Below are positions 9,386 through 18,492 of a stretch of DNA of 64,000 bases, piece after piece. The DNA is from [Flexibacter] sp. ATCC 35208. Lineage in GTDB: Bacteria > Bacteroidota > Bacteroidia > Chitinophagales > Chitinophagaceae. The position numbers and the translations under genes were made by a program. The DNA lies in the NCBI RefSeq assembly GCF_001975825.1, contig NZ_MTKN01000001.1:1-64000 (forward strand), read 5' to 3'. Numbering within the stretch: position 1 is the first letter of the stretch; every line of letters begins with the position of its first letter. The notes beneath the pieces are model-generated. The model ran no database searches, was not told the origin of the DNA, and saw only the letters and a program-made list of their open reading frames with translations.

Positions 9386-10873
9386 ATGGCTAAACTATTC
9401 CTGTTTGCAATAGGAGGTACCGGCTCTCGTGTTGTAAAGGCATTGACCATGCTCATGGCCGCTGGTGTACAGATTAAAAATACCGATGCCATTGTTCCTA
9501 TCATCATTGATCCTGATACATCGAATGGTGACCTGACCAGAACTATTGAACTACTGAAAACATATAAAGAAATCAGGGAAAAAGGAGCATCTGATAGTAG
9601 TGACTTTTTTAAAACGATGATTTCCTCACTGGATGAGTTAGGTGATGCCGGTTATCTCTCTGACAATTTTAAATTTGACATAGATGGCGTAAAGGAACAA
9701 CGATTCAGGGAGTTTATAGGCTATAGTGAACTGGATAAAAGTAATAAGGCCTTTGCCTCGTTATTGTTTTCGAAGGCGAACCTGGACGCCGACATGGAAG
9801 TGGGCTTTAAGGGGAACCCTAATATTGGAAGTGTGGTGCTGAATAAATTTAAGGATGCGCCATTTTTTAGAAAGTTTGCTTCCAGCTTTGAAGAGCAGGA
9901 TAGAGTATTCATTGTGAGTTCCATTTTTGGCGGTACTGGTGCAGCTGGTTTTCCCTTATTGTTAAAGAATATCCGCGATGCCGCGCCCCCTATTCCCAGG
10001 CATTACTATTTACAACGCGCCAGGGTGGGTGCTGTGACCGTACTTCCTTACTTCGGTGTGGATAAGGCCAATGGTGTAACGATAGATAGTAATTCTTTCA
10101 CCACCAAAACGAAGGCAGCTTTGTCCTACTATGCACATAACCTGACAGGAGAGAGCATTCGTGCAGTAAACGCCCTTTATTATATAGGTGATAAAGTAAC
10201 CAATGATCAGAAAGGTGCTGATGGCGCCAATGAGCAGAAGAATAAAGCACACTTTGTAGAGTTAGCCGCAGCATTAAGTATTATCGACTTTATGTCGATG
10301 GATGACAATAAACTACAGGTCAGCGATGACAGGAAGGCTGTCAGTCCCAAATATTTTGAGTTTGGTTTAGGTAAGGAGAGTATGAATATTACTTTCCCTG
10401 ATCTATCCAGGCAGACTTATGACCAGATTGCCAAACCGCTGACCAGGTTAAGTCTTTTTCGCAATTTTATGGACCATCATTATGAAGAATTTGCGGGCAG
10501 GAAGGGAGAGGCATGGGCCAATCATGGCAATAATAAACTGACGATAGATGAATTGGATGGTAGATATCGCTCAGCCATTACCTTATTTAACAGGCATTAT
10601 GCAGAATGGTTAAATGAAATGGCACATTCCAATGTAAGTTTTGCTGCCCTCGATACAGAAAAGAGCGGGAAGGATTTTTACAACCTGGTAAATGGTGTAG
10701 TGAATAAAAAAAGTGTCCTGAAAGATATATTCAATGCTGCAGGTGTGGACAACTTCCTGAAAGTACTGTCAAAGTCAGAACCTCCATTAGATCATTTGAA
10801 TAGTACCCGAAAACTACTGGCACTGTTCTCTGACGCCACTGCTGTCATCATCAATAAAGAAATAAATCTGTAA
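9386..10873 (+). CDS. tubulin/FtsZ-like GTPase-fold protein (Tubulin_2/FtsZl-like)
   Basis: 495 residues. The N-terminus MAKLFLFAIGGTGSRVVKAL is a Rossmann strand and Gly loop as in FtsZ/tubulin T1. IIDPDTSNGDL (40-50) fits a following nucleotide-loop region. FGGTGAAGFP at 181-190 lies at the place of the diagnostic GGGTG(S/T)G tubulin signature, on a hydrophobic strand (VFIVSSI). These match the divergent bacterial tubulin-like family (Pfam Tubulin_2; the FtsZl families of Makarova and Koonin), not true FtsZ, and the signature is itself non-canonical. It is probably cytosolic, perhaps membrane-recruited by its operon partners. Whether it polymerises or hydrolyses GTP cannot be read from sequence. 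Confidence 0.75.
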   Translation: MAKLFLFAIGGTGSRVVKALTMLMAAGVQIKNTDAIVPIIIDPDTSNGDLTRTIELLKTYKEIREKGASDSSDFFKTMISSLDELGDAGYLSDNFKFDIDGVKEQRFREFIGYSELDKSNKAFASLLFSKANLDADMEVGFKGNPNIGSVVLNKFKDAPFFRKFASSFEEQDRVFIVSSIFGGTGAAGFPLLLKNIRDAAPPIPRHYYLQRARVGAVTVLPYFGVDKANGVTIDSNSFTTKTKAALSYYAHNLTGESIRAVNALYYIGDKVTNDQKGADGANEQKNKAHFVELAAALSIIDFMSMDDNKLQVSDDRKAVSPKYFEFGLGKESMNITFPDLSRQTYDQIAKPLTRLSLFRNFMDHHYEEFAGRKGEAWANHGNNKLTIDELDGRYRSAITLFNRHYAEWLNEMAHSNVSFAALDTEKSGKDFYNLVNGVVNKKSVLKDIFNAAGVDNFLKVLSKSEPPLDHLNSTRKLLALFSDATAVIINKEINL

Positions 10874-10878
10874 CTGCA

Positions 10879-13800
10879 ATGAGCAAAATCTTTCGCCTGC
10901 ATAAAGGCGCTTCTGAAAATATTGAGGGCTGGCAGGAAACAGGAGGTCATTTGCATGACACATTTATCAATTCTATCAGCGACCCTGCCGGTGCAAATGC
11001 CGATACCCAGATTACATCCATTCCTACTCCATTTGCCAGGATGGACCTGGTAAGGACGGCCTTCCGAAATGTAAACCTGAGTGGTAACCTGGATGGTAAT
11101 ACCATCTATCATAAGATTGTATCTGATTGCCTGGACATTGCCAATATCTTTTTCAATATTGAAGCATTCACGGACCAAATTGAAATCATTGAATGGAATG
11201 CGGGGATCAGTGCTGTCGGCAATGACATTGATATAAATGAAGATAGCGACCTTGGCAAACTGCTTAAATCCAAAGACCCTAGGCACCGTTTGTTAGGAGA
11301 AACGTTAAAGACCTTTATCTCACAGGATAGGGTCGCTTTTAACTTCGCTCATGTCAGACAGTTCTACCTGCTTAATTATAAGAATGGTCCTGAAATGATT
11401 AACATCATTGGAGGAACCTCTCCTTCAACCCTGTTTTTTTCTTCTGCGAATGATCTGTCATTTGTGGATATCATGTTTGCCAATGATAGGGTGTTCGATA
11501 ATCAATATTGCCCGCTTCATAAACGGGACAGGGATTTTATAAAGTACCTGTATTCATTCAAGGCTGGTTTTCCACAGTTTTCAAGGCTTTTTCAGGATGT
11601 GGATGCTTATATGGCGAGTTGTTTCTCTTTACTGGGTGATGATTTGCGGGATATGATCCGCGATCTGGATGGCGGGTCATATGAGAAGGAATACCAAAAA
11701 ATATCAGTAAAGGCAGCTGGGAATAATGCTGAAATATTGGGGCATCACCTGCGGGCAAAGAAATATGGCGTGGTGAATACCTCTGATGAGAACGATTTTG
11801 TGATGGATGCATCCAGGTTAATAGAGGGGCCAATGCCGTGTGTGTTTCCTATGGAGTCGTTTAATGAACCATTGCGATTTGCAGGAGGGATATGGCAAAA
11901 AGATTATCATAGAAAGGTGCCGGCATATGATCCTAACCCGCTATCAGAAAGGATGTTGCCGAACCAGGGGCATATGAAATACCCTTATTTGACGGTGAGT
12001 GACTTTCTTGAACCATACCTGGTCAGGTTGCCATATCCATTGGATACGGATAAATTTTTTGGGGGTAATTATACGATCCGTTCGGGAGAAAGTGATCATG
12101 GATATGCATTGCCTGTTAAGAAGGAGTTTTTCAGATATTTCAAAGTGGAAGACCTGAAGGGGAATGTATCGGATGGGAAAAATCGCTTTGAGATGATGCA
12201 AATGCCTGGTGGGGTGAAGGTGATATTGAGAATTCCTATCCGGAATAACCGATATATAGAGATGTCACGGATTTACCTGGTGAACCAGTTCAGCGATAAA
12301 ATACAACAGCCGGATGAAGCCAATAACCAGGGGATTATTGTAGAACATCAGTTTACAATAGCCGTCTATCCATTTTTAAAGATATCCGATCCCAGGGTGA
12401 ATCCACATTACAGGGTGATGTTGGTGGACAGGGATCTGCAGGTGCTGACGAAGCATAATAATTATACACTCAACTTTTACAATGCAGATCAGCCTTCGGA
12501 GGCAATCAACAAACTCGCTCCCCGCCAGCGTAGTCATAAGCATAAGAAAGAGGGTGTCACTACGCTGTACAATATCCTGGAGCAGAACTTTGACTATATA
12601 GAGGTCGTGAATACTACCGCCAGGGCATTGTTGATACCATTATTTGTACCACAGCAGGCTGCGGGTAAGGTATTTAAGTTCGCGATTGATTTTGGAACAA
12701 CGAATACGCATATCGAATATAAAATAGGGAATGAATCGCCCAGACCTTTTGATATAACAGAAAAGGATATACAGATTGGCACCTTGTATGCGCCAGATGA
12801 CAGAACATTGGCAGCATTGAAAGTGGCCAGATTAGGACTGGGGGCTATTGCGCTGACTGATATTGTAAGAGAAGAGTTTTTGCCATTTACAATCGGGCCA
12901 GGGAAACAGTATCGTTTTCCACAACGTACTGTGATTTACGACAATGGCTCCTTTAACCCGGATGAAGCCAATTTTGCACTGGCAGACCTGAATATTCCAT
13001 TTGGGTATTTAAAAGAGAGTATTGTATATGGTGGAGAAATCACTTCCAATTTGAAATGGGGTGTGTTCAATAACCAAAAACGGTTTGAGCGGAGAACGAG
13101 GGCATTCATGAAGCAACTGTTGTTGATGATCAGGAATAAAGTTCTGCTGAATGGAGGGGATCTCGCCGCTACAGAGATCGTATGGTTCTACCCGACTAGT
13201 ATGACGGTGAACAGGCGAATGCTGCTGGGTACTTCCTGGAAGGATTATTATAAACGTTACTTCGGAGAGGCGAATAAGCTCCATAGCATGTCTGAATCTT
13301 TTGCACCATTCTATTACTATTACCATAAGGAGAACGTGAGAGCGCATGACAGAAGTGCTGTCAATATCGACATTGGTGGCGGTACGACTGATATTGTAGC
13401 GTATAAAGGAGAAAATCCGATTCTGTTGACCTCATTCAAGTTTGCAGCAAATGCCATTTTCGGGGATGGATATGGAAGCAATGCCAATTCGAATGGATTT
13501 GTACAACGGTTTGAAGCAAGTATCAGTGATTCACTGAAGAATATTACTGCGAATAACCTAAGTACGGTGCTGGAAACTTTAAAGAATCAAAATTCTAACT
13601 CAATTGAGTTGATAGAGTTTTTCTTTTCGTTAGAAGATAATAAAACATTGAAGGATAAAGGTATCACGCTTTCCTTCTCGAAGATGCTGGCAGCGGAAAG
13701 TGAATTGAAGCTGGTATTGGTTTTCTTTTATGGTGCGATCATCTACCACATTGCTCAACTGATGAAAGCGAAGGGGATGGAAGTGCCGGAGTACATTACC

Positions 13801-14394
13801 TTCAGTGGCAATGGGGCCAGGTTGGTAAAATTAACTGATGGTGGTAACCTGGAAACTTTGAATGAGTATACAAGGATTATATTCTCAGATGTATTTGAGA
13901 CAAATGCACCTGTGATTGAATTTAGGTTTAATGAAAAGTCTAAAGAAATCACCTGTAAAGGTGGATTGGAATGTACTGACTTTACTCTTTTTCATAAGTT
14001 GGAAAAGCAGATCGGAACTGTGTTAGTCGGTGGCGCACAGCAGTCATTGATTCCTGGTACTTCGCTTCGTTATAGTCAGTTGAATGATGAGCAGTTGATT
14101 CAGGATGTATGTAGTGCAGTGAGTCAGTTTGTGGATAAGTTCTTTGAATGGGATAGACAATTTAATTACTACCAGCATTTTGGAGTGAATCCCAGCCGTT
14201 TTGAGCAATATAAAAAGTTATTGAAAGATAAGGTAAGGAATGATTTACAGAGTGGGATCACAGAGAAATTGAAGGAGCTGGCGGGGAATGTCAATATTGA
14301 CCTTGAAGAGACATTGTTTTTTTATCCATTGATAGGAGCTATGAATAGGCTGGCCTATAAAATTTATCATCTAAATAACCTTGTAAACTCATGA
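10879..14394 (+). CDS. large protein with C-terminal actin/Hsp70-type ATPase core
   Basis: 1171 residues. The C-terminal half carries the three hallmarks of the actin/Hsp70/FtsA fold: phosphate-1 loop DFGTTNT at 604-610, phosphate-2 loop VNIDIGGGTTDI at 828-839, and an adenosine-type motif FSGNGARL at 975-982. The first 600 residues match nothing I recognise and have no signal peptide or membrane helix. They may form an adaptor domain that contacts the other subunits. The gene starts 5 bp after the tubulin-like gene and overlaps the next by 4 bp (ATGA). The pairing of an actin-fold ATPase with a tubulin-fold protein recalls FtsA-FtsZ, but size and N-terminus are quite different. Confidence 0.75.
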   Translation: MSKIFRLHKGASENIEGWQETGGHLHDTFINSISDPAGANADTQITSIPTPFARMDLVRTAFRNVNLSGNLDGNTIYHKIVSDCLDIANIFFNIEAFTDQIEIIEWNAGISAVGNDIDINEDSDLGKLLKSKDPRHRLLGETLKTFISQDRVAFNFAHVRQFYLLNYKNGPEMINIIGGTSPSTLFFSSANDLSFVDIMFANDRVFDNQYCPLHKRDRDFIKYLYSFKAGFPQFSRLFQDVDAYMASCFSLLGDDLRDMIRDLDGGSYEKEYQKISVKAAGNNAEILGHHLRAKKYGVVNTSDENDFVMDASRLIEGPMPCVFPMESFNEPLRFAGGIWQKDYHRKVPAYDPNPLSERMLPNQGHMKYPYLTVSDFLEPYLVRLPYPLDTDKFFGGNYTIRSGESDHGYALPVKKEFFRYFKVEDLKGNVSDGKNRFEMMQMPGGVKVILRIPIRNNRYIEMSRIYLVNQFSDKIQQPDEANNQGIIVEHQFTIAVYPFLKISDPRVNPHYRVMLVDRDLQVLTKHNNYTLNFYNADQPSEAINKLAPRQRSHKHKKEGVTTLYNILEQNFDYIEVVNTTARALLIPLFVPQQAAGKVFKFAIDFGTTNTHIEYKIGNESPRPFDITEKDIQIGTLYAPDDRTLAALKVARLGLGAIALTDIVREEFLPFTIGPGKQYRFPQRTVIYDNGSFNPDEANFALADLNIPFGYLKESIVYGGEITSNLKWGVFNNQKRFERRTRAFMKQLLLMIRNKVLLNGGDLAATEIVWFYPTSMTVNRRMLLGTSWKDYYKRYFGEANKLHSMSESFAPFYYYYHKENVRAHDRSAVNIDIGGGTTDIVAYKGENPILLTSFKFAANAIFGDGYGSNANSNGFVQRFEASISDSLKNITANNLSTVLETLKNQNSNSIELIEFFFSLEDNKTLKDKGITLSFSKMLAAESELKLVLVFFYGAIIYHIAQLMKAKGMEVPEYITFSGNGARLVKLTDGGNLETLNEYTRIIFSDVFETNAPVIEFRFNEKSKEITCKGGLECTDFTLFHKLEKQIGTVLVGGAQQSLIPGTSLRYSQLNDEQLIQDVCSAVSQFVDKFFEWDRQFNYYQHFGVNPSRFEQYKKLLKDKVRNDLQSGITEKLKELAGNVNIDLEETLFFYPLIGAMNRLAYKIYHLNNLVNS

Positions 14395-15584
14395 AAGGAA
14401 TAATCACGGTATTGATATTTATATGTTTTTTTCAGGATGGGATTGGGCAGCAAAATTCTCCGAAGGCAGTGATGCCGAAAAAGCAGGAGGAGGTGAAAAA
14501 GGGAAAGGTGGTACCTGCGTCGGAGAAGAAGGTGGTACATGCGGTAGATAAAAAGGCGGTACCTGCGTCGGAGAAGAAGGTGGTACACGCAGTAGATAAA
14601 AAGGTGGTACCTGCGCCGGAGAAGAAGGTAGTACATGCAGTAGATAAAAAGGTGGTACACACGCCGGAAAAGAAGGTAGTACACCCGGTAGATAAAAAGA
14701 TAGTACCCGCTCCGGTAGAGAAGAAGGTTGTACCTGCGGCAGAGAAAAAGATTGTACCTGCGCCGGTAGAAACGATTGTAGCTGTGCCAGTGAAAAAGGA
14801 AGAACCAACAGCTGTTGACGTAGATAGTTCACCAACAAGGGAAGCGGTGGTAGATACAAATCTGATCAAGCCAGCGGTTGAGACAGCGTCTTCTACACAG
14901 CCAATAACGATTCCACCTCCTGAAGTCATTGAGGCAGGTACTGACTGGCAGACGTGGGCATCATGCCTGTCTATGTTATTAATAATTGGTATGGGTATTT
15001 ATGTTTTTATCACTAATAGTAATATACACCGTCGGTTGTGGGGCATTGAAAAAAAGTTGAATAAAATGGGGATGCCGCTGGATTGGGAGAAAGCTAAAAG
15101 CCCTGCTGGCATTACTCCAACAGAAGTAGAACGATTGATAGCTTGTAGTCCTGTTCTGAAAAGTATTCAGGATGAATACGCTACCCTTAAAGAACATGTT
15201 GAAAAATTACAGCAACCTGCACCTCGTGTGGTTGCAATGAACACCCCTGTTATTCCTGAAGAATCTGCTGGAGGTACATTTTATATGACTGGTCCTACGG
15301 GTAATAGCTTCCCTTCCAGTGCACGTTCCAATCACAGGGAAAACACGGTATATAAGTTTTACCTGCAACCTGGCGGGACGGAGGCCAGATTTGAATTGCA
15401 TACGACTGGTGCCAGCATCAATGATATTATAAAGGTCATTGAAAGCTATATTAAGCCAGCTTGTGATGAGGAGAATCTTCCAATGCCCGGTACCCGGAAT
15501 ATTGTTACCCGCAAGCAGGGAGTCGCTTTCCTGGAAAATGATAAATGGATCATTAAAGCTAAAGCTGTTATAAGATATGAATAG
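14391..15584 (+). CDS. single-pass membrane protein with Lys/Pro/Val repeat linker
   Basis: 397 residues. A signal-like N-terminus (to about 20) precedes a 16-residue tandem repeat of the type VVPASEKKVVHAVDKK (about residues 40-120), then a Thr/Pro-rich stretch, one transmembrane helix at about 190-210 and a C-terminal domain with short helical segments. The repeat resembles the extended Pro/Lys linkers of TonB that span the periplasm. Predicted topology is linker outside and C-terminal domain inside, opposite to TonB. It overlaps the upstream gene by 4 bp and the downstream MotA-like gene by 8 bp. A structural role linking the envelope to the cytosolic parts is inference. Confidence 0.7.
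   Translation: MKGIITVLIFICFFQDGIGQQNSPKAVMPKKQEEVKKGKVVPASEKKVVHAVDKKAVPASEKKVVHAVDKKVVPAPEKKVVHAVDKKVVHTPEKKVVHPVDKKIVPAPVEKKVVPAAEKKIVPAPVETIVAVPVKKEEPTAVDVDSSPTREAVVDTNLIKPAVETASSTQPITIPPPEVIEAGTDWQTWASCLSMLLIIGMGIYVFITNSNIHRRLWGIEKKLNKMGMPLDWEKAKSPAGITPTEVERLIACSPVLKSIQDEYATLKEHVEKLQQPAPRVVAMNTPVIPEESAGGTFYMTGPTGNSFPSSARSNHRENTVYKFYLQPGGTEARFELHTTGASINDIIKVIESYIKPACDEENLPMPGTRNIVTRKQGVAFLENDKWIIKAKAVIRYE
14508..14747 (+). repeat. in-frame 48-bp minisatellite, about five units
   Basis: Each 48-base unit encodes 16 residues (VVPASEKKVVHAVDKK and variants). Units 1-3 are nearly identical; the later ones drift and the last carries an insertion. Unit length is a multiple of three, so copy number can vary without breaking the frame. 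Confidence 0.85.
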
Positions 15585-17076
15585 TGTGCAGGTTTTTGAA
15601 ATTATGGGAGTCATCTTTATTATAGTATTGCAGGCGATCGTATTTTTCAGGACGCTGAGCCAGGTCCGGTTATTTGAGCAGATCTTCCCATCCCGTGAAG
15701 AGTTTGAAGTAATTAATGTGGGACTGGCTAAGTCACTTTTTCAATTACATCCGAATGAGTTGCTGGACAATATTAATAAGTATATCATGGAGAGTGATGA
15801 GTTGGGTGAAGAGATCGTCTATATTGACCTGGTATTTAAAAAAGGCCAGGGAAATCTGGTGACAGACAAAATCGTGCGGAATATCAATACTTACCTGGTT
15901 AGGAACAGGGGTGTTGCTTCAGATTTTCACCTGATTAAAGATATGGTGGAGCGAAATGTTGCTGTAATAGAAAATGATATTCAGCAGTCAGTATCATTGC
16001 CTTTGTATCTTGGGTTGTTGGGTACTTTTATGGGGATTGTACTGGGATTAATACAGATCTCAGGGGATAGCCTGGCTGCCGATCCCAGTGTGGCAGGTCA
16101 AGCTATCCAATTATTGCTTGGGGGTGTGAAAATAGCGATGATCGCGAGTTTTGCAGGATTGCTGTGTACCCTGGCGGGGAATAGCTATTTCTTTAAACGG
16201 GCTAAACGAATGGTAGAAGATAGTAGGAATGAGTTTTACACTTTTATCCAGACGGATCTCATGCCTTTGTTGAACCAGAATATTAATTCTACGTTGTATT
16301 CACTACAGAATAACCTGCATAAATTTAATGAAGAGTTCAAGACAAGTATTCATCAGTTAAGTGGAGCGATGGGAAAACATGTGACGACCATTCAGTCACA
16401 GGAGCGGATATTAGATACACTGAATAATATGGATGTGGTCAATTTTGCGAATGCGAATGTGGTTATTTTGCAGGAATTGCAAACCTCAATGGAGCAGTTC
16501 AAAGCGTTTAATAAGTATGTGTCGAACATCAGTGAATTGGTAGGGAGTACGCGAACGTTCGCTGAAAAGATTAGCCAGGTCATGACGCGTACGGACGAGC
16601 TGCATGTAGTGGGAGATAATATTATGGCGGTGTTTAGCCAGAACCGCGAGTTGATGCAATTTTTGCAACATCATTATAGTTCGTTGGAGGATAGTCATCA
16701 GTTGATCACCAAGGCGGTGAATGGTGTGAATAATACCCTGGATAATAGCTTACAGTTGCTAAAAGACTTTACCCAGGAGCGGATGATAGAAATTCAGCAG
16801 ATCACGTTGAAAGAGATTGATCAGATGAAGGATAGTTATTATGAGAAGTGGAAGCACCTGGAAAAGTTAGGGCAATTGGAGTTGGTGAATCGTCATTTGG
16901 TAGATCTCAAGAGTCAGGGGAATGATCATATAGATCGGTTTGAAGAGTTTAATGAGCAATTTGCGAAGATGCTGGAAGAGTTAAATCTGATCAAACGGTC
17001 ATCAGAAGATTCATTGTCGGTGAGGTTGAGTCGTACAGTTACAAAATTGTTAGGTAAAAAAACAGCGTCAAGATGA
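15577..17076 (+). CDS. MotA/TolQ/ExbB-type channel protein with long cytoplasmic tail
   Basis: 499 residues. Membrane helices lie at about 8-25, 140-161 and 181-205. The last two carry the typical channel motifs LPLYLGLLGTFMGIVLGL and GGVKIAMIASFAGL. About 290 residues follow, predicted helical and coiled-coil-like, far longer than ExbB or TolQ tails and reminiscent of the tail of ZorA in Zorya defence. In this family a pentamer surrounds a dimer of the MotB/ExbD/ZorB-type partner, which here is the next gene (4-bp overlap). It is probably the inner-membrane stator of an ion-driven motor. The ion and the target are unknown. Confidence 0.85.
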   Translation: MNSVQVFEIMGVIFIIVLQAIVFFRTLSQVRLFEQIFPSREEFEVINVGLAKSLFQLHPNELLDNINKYIMESDELGEEIVYIDLVFKKGQGNLVTDKIVRNINTYLVRNRGVASDFHLIKDMVERNVAVIENDIQQSVSLPLYLGLLGTFMGIVLGLIQISGDSLAADPSVAGQAIQLLLGGVKIAMIASFAGLLCTLAGNSYFFKRAKRMVEDSRNEFYTFIQTDLMPLLNQNINSTLYSLQNNLHKFNEEFKTSIHQLSGAMGKHVTTIQSQERILDTLNNMDVVNFANANVVILQELQTSMEQFKAFNKYVSNISELVGSTRTFAEKISQVMTRTDELHVVGDNIMAVFSQNRELMQFLQHHYSSLEDSHQLITKAVNGVNNTLDNSLQLLKDFTQERMIEIQQITLKEIDQMKDSYYEKWKHLEKLGQLELVNRHLVDLKSQGNDHIDRFEEFNEQFAKMLEELNLIKRSSEDSLSVRLSRTVTKLLGKKTASR

Positions 17077-17729
17077 ATACAGCAAAATCTGATGCTTTCT
17101 GGCCGAGTTATACGGATTTGATGACCAGTTTGTTTTTTATTATGCTGGTATTGTATATTCTTACTTATGTACGGTTGAATTCTACGATTCAGTTACAGGC
17201 AAATAAATTGAAGATCATAGAGACAGTGGAAGAGAATTTGCGACCCTTGAAGGCCGAGTCTTCATTATTTATTTATGAGGAGCAGTATAAGCGATTTAAG
17301 TTAGCGTTTGATGTGAAGTTTGGGAATAACCAGTACCAGTTAATGCCTGATCAGTTGGAGAATTACCAGGAGACGATCAATCATATAGATCAGGCGGGGT
17401 TGAAGTTGAAATCAATCATTGATCATTTAAAGCAGGAGCGGGCGTCGGATGAGCGGTTAAGGCGGGTCTCGTATGTGGTGGTGATAGCGGGGTATGCTTC
17501 CAGGACGGGGCAGGAGGCGCATAATTATGAGTTGAGTTATCAGCGGGCGTTGGCTTTGAAGAATTATTGGAAGACTAAGGGGATTGATTTTGAGGCGAAG
17601 GAGTATGAGGAATTGGTGGATTTGCAGGTGGCGGGGAATGGATGGGGAGGGATTGGGCGGTTGCCGTTTGAGCCCGATAATCAGCGTTTTTTGATACAGA
17701 TTTTTCCTAAAATAGGGGATGTGAAGTGA
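17073..17729 (+). CDS. MotB/OmpA-type motor partner
   Basis: 218 residues. The N-terminal anchor is at about 15-33, preceded by an Asp at the helix start (PSYTDLMTSLFFIMLVLYIL, Asp15). That is the position of the ion-binding Asp in MotB/ExbD/ZorB proteins. A helical linker follows, then an OmpA/MotB peptidoglycan-binding-like domain at about 130-215 (VVIAGYASRTGQEAHNYELS, RALALKNYW, NQRFLIQIFPK). Its ATG overlaps the stop of the MotA-like gene. It is the last gene of the seven-gene operon and is followed by a strong hairpin. Lacking a ZorC/D/E-like effector nearby, this is not a standard Zorya locus. Confidence 0.85.
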   Translation: MNTAKSDAFWPSYTDLMTSLFFIMLVLYILTYVRLNSTIQLQANKLKIIETVEENLRPLKAESSLFIYEEQYKRFKLAFDVKFGNNQYQLMPDQLENYQETINHIDQAGLKLKSIIDHLKQERASDERLRRVSYVVVIAGYASRTGQEAHNYELSYQRALALKNYWKTKGIDFEAKEYEELVDLQVAGNGWGGIGRLPFEPDNQRFLIQIFPKIGDVK

Positions 17730-17783
17730 GTGGGGTGTCAATAAGCATAAGTACTTTCTTTTATAATCAGGATGTGGATAAAG

Positions 17784-17815
17784 ATTAGTAATGGGGCGTT
17801 TACCCCATTACTAAT
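17784..17815. terminator. bidirectional terminator hairpin
   Basis: A perfect 13-bp inverted repeat (ATTAGTAATGGGG / CCCCATTACTAAT) with a 6-base loop lies between the convergent MotB-like operon and the response-regulator gene. It would close both transcripts. Confidence 0.8.
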
Positions 17816-17835
17816 AATTTGCCAAATATTGTGGG

Positions 17836-18492
17836 TTATAATTCCACTAACCCATGCTTCACCGCATACAGCGCCAGCGTTACCCTGGTCCTTACACCTA
17901 ATTTCCGGAAAAGCGCCTCCCTATACCCATCAATCGTCTTCACACTCAGATTCATCTTATCCGCTATCTGTTGATAAGTCATATCCGTGGCTACCCATTT
18001 AATAAACTCCCTTTCATTTTCAGATAAATGTATAGCGGTATTGTTGGATCGATCTAATCCATTCAGGTTTTGATGCAATACCTCAGACGCAGCATCAGAA
18101 TAATAAAATCCATTAGCCGCAATAGACTCGAGCGCAGCCGTCAGTTCTTCTACTTCAATGTCTTTATGAATATATCCTTTCACCCCCATGCGTAGCATCC
18201 GCAAGATCGCTGTTTCTGATTCCAGCATGGTCATGACCAATACCTTTACATCACTATGTGTACGTTGCAGCCATTCTACCGCTTCAAAGCCATCCACTTC
18301 CGGCATATCGATATCCATGAGAATGATATCAGGAAATGGGGGTGTTCTCATTTTCTCTTTGAGTTGGTTGCCGTTGTCTGCTTCAAAGAGGATATGATAC
18401 CGTTGTTGTGTATCTCCCATGTTGATCAGTTTGATCAGGCCTTTGCGAAACAGGTTATGGTCGTCTACGAGGGCTATCAGGATTTTATTCAT
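17836..18492 (-). CDS. NarL/LuxR-family response regulator
   Basis: 218 residues. A receiver domain covers 1-120, with the phosphoacceptor Asp60 in IILMDIDMPEVDG and acidic residues Asp10/Asp11. A LuxR helix-turn-helix covers about 150-215 (ENEREFIKWVATDMTYQQIA, MNLSVKTIDGYREALFRKLG). It is translationally coupled to the upstream histidine kinase (4-bp overlap), so the two form one signalling pair. Targets unknown. Confidence 0.93.
   Translation of the reverse strand: MNKILIALVDDHNLFRKGLIKLINMGDTQQRYHILFEADNGNQLKEKMRTPPFPDIILMDIDMPEVDGFEAVEWLQRTHSDVKVLVMTMLESETAILRMLRMGVKGYIHKDIEVEELTAALESIAANGFYYSDAASEVLHQNLNGLDRSNNTAIHLSENEREFIKWVATDMTYQQIADKMNLSVKTIDGYREALFRKLGVRTRVTLALYAVKHGLVEL

Noticed and set aside
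14419..14929. Long antisense frames opposite the repeat-linker gene
   Set aside because: They are by-products of the repetitive coding sequence; their translations are low-complexity with no family resemblance.
15577..17729. Call as a standard Zorya defence system
   Set aside because: The motor genes resemble ZorA and ZorB, but no ZorC, ZorD or ZorE gene is present.
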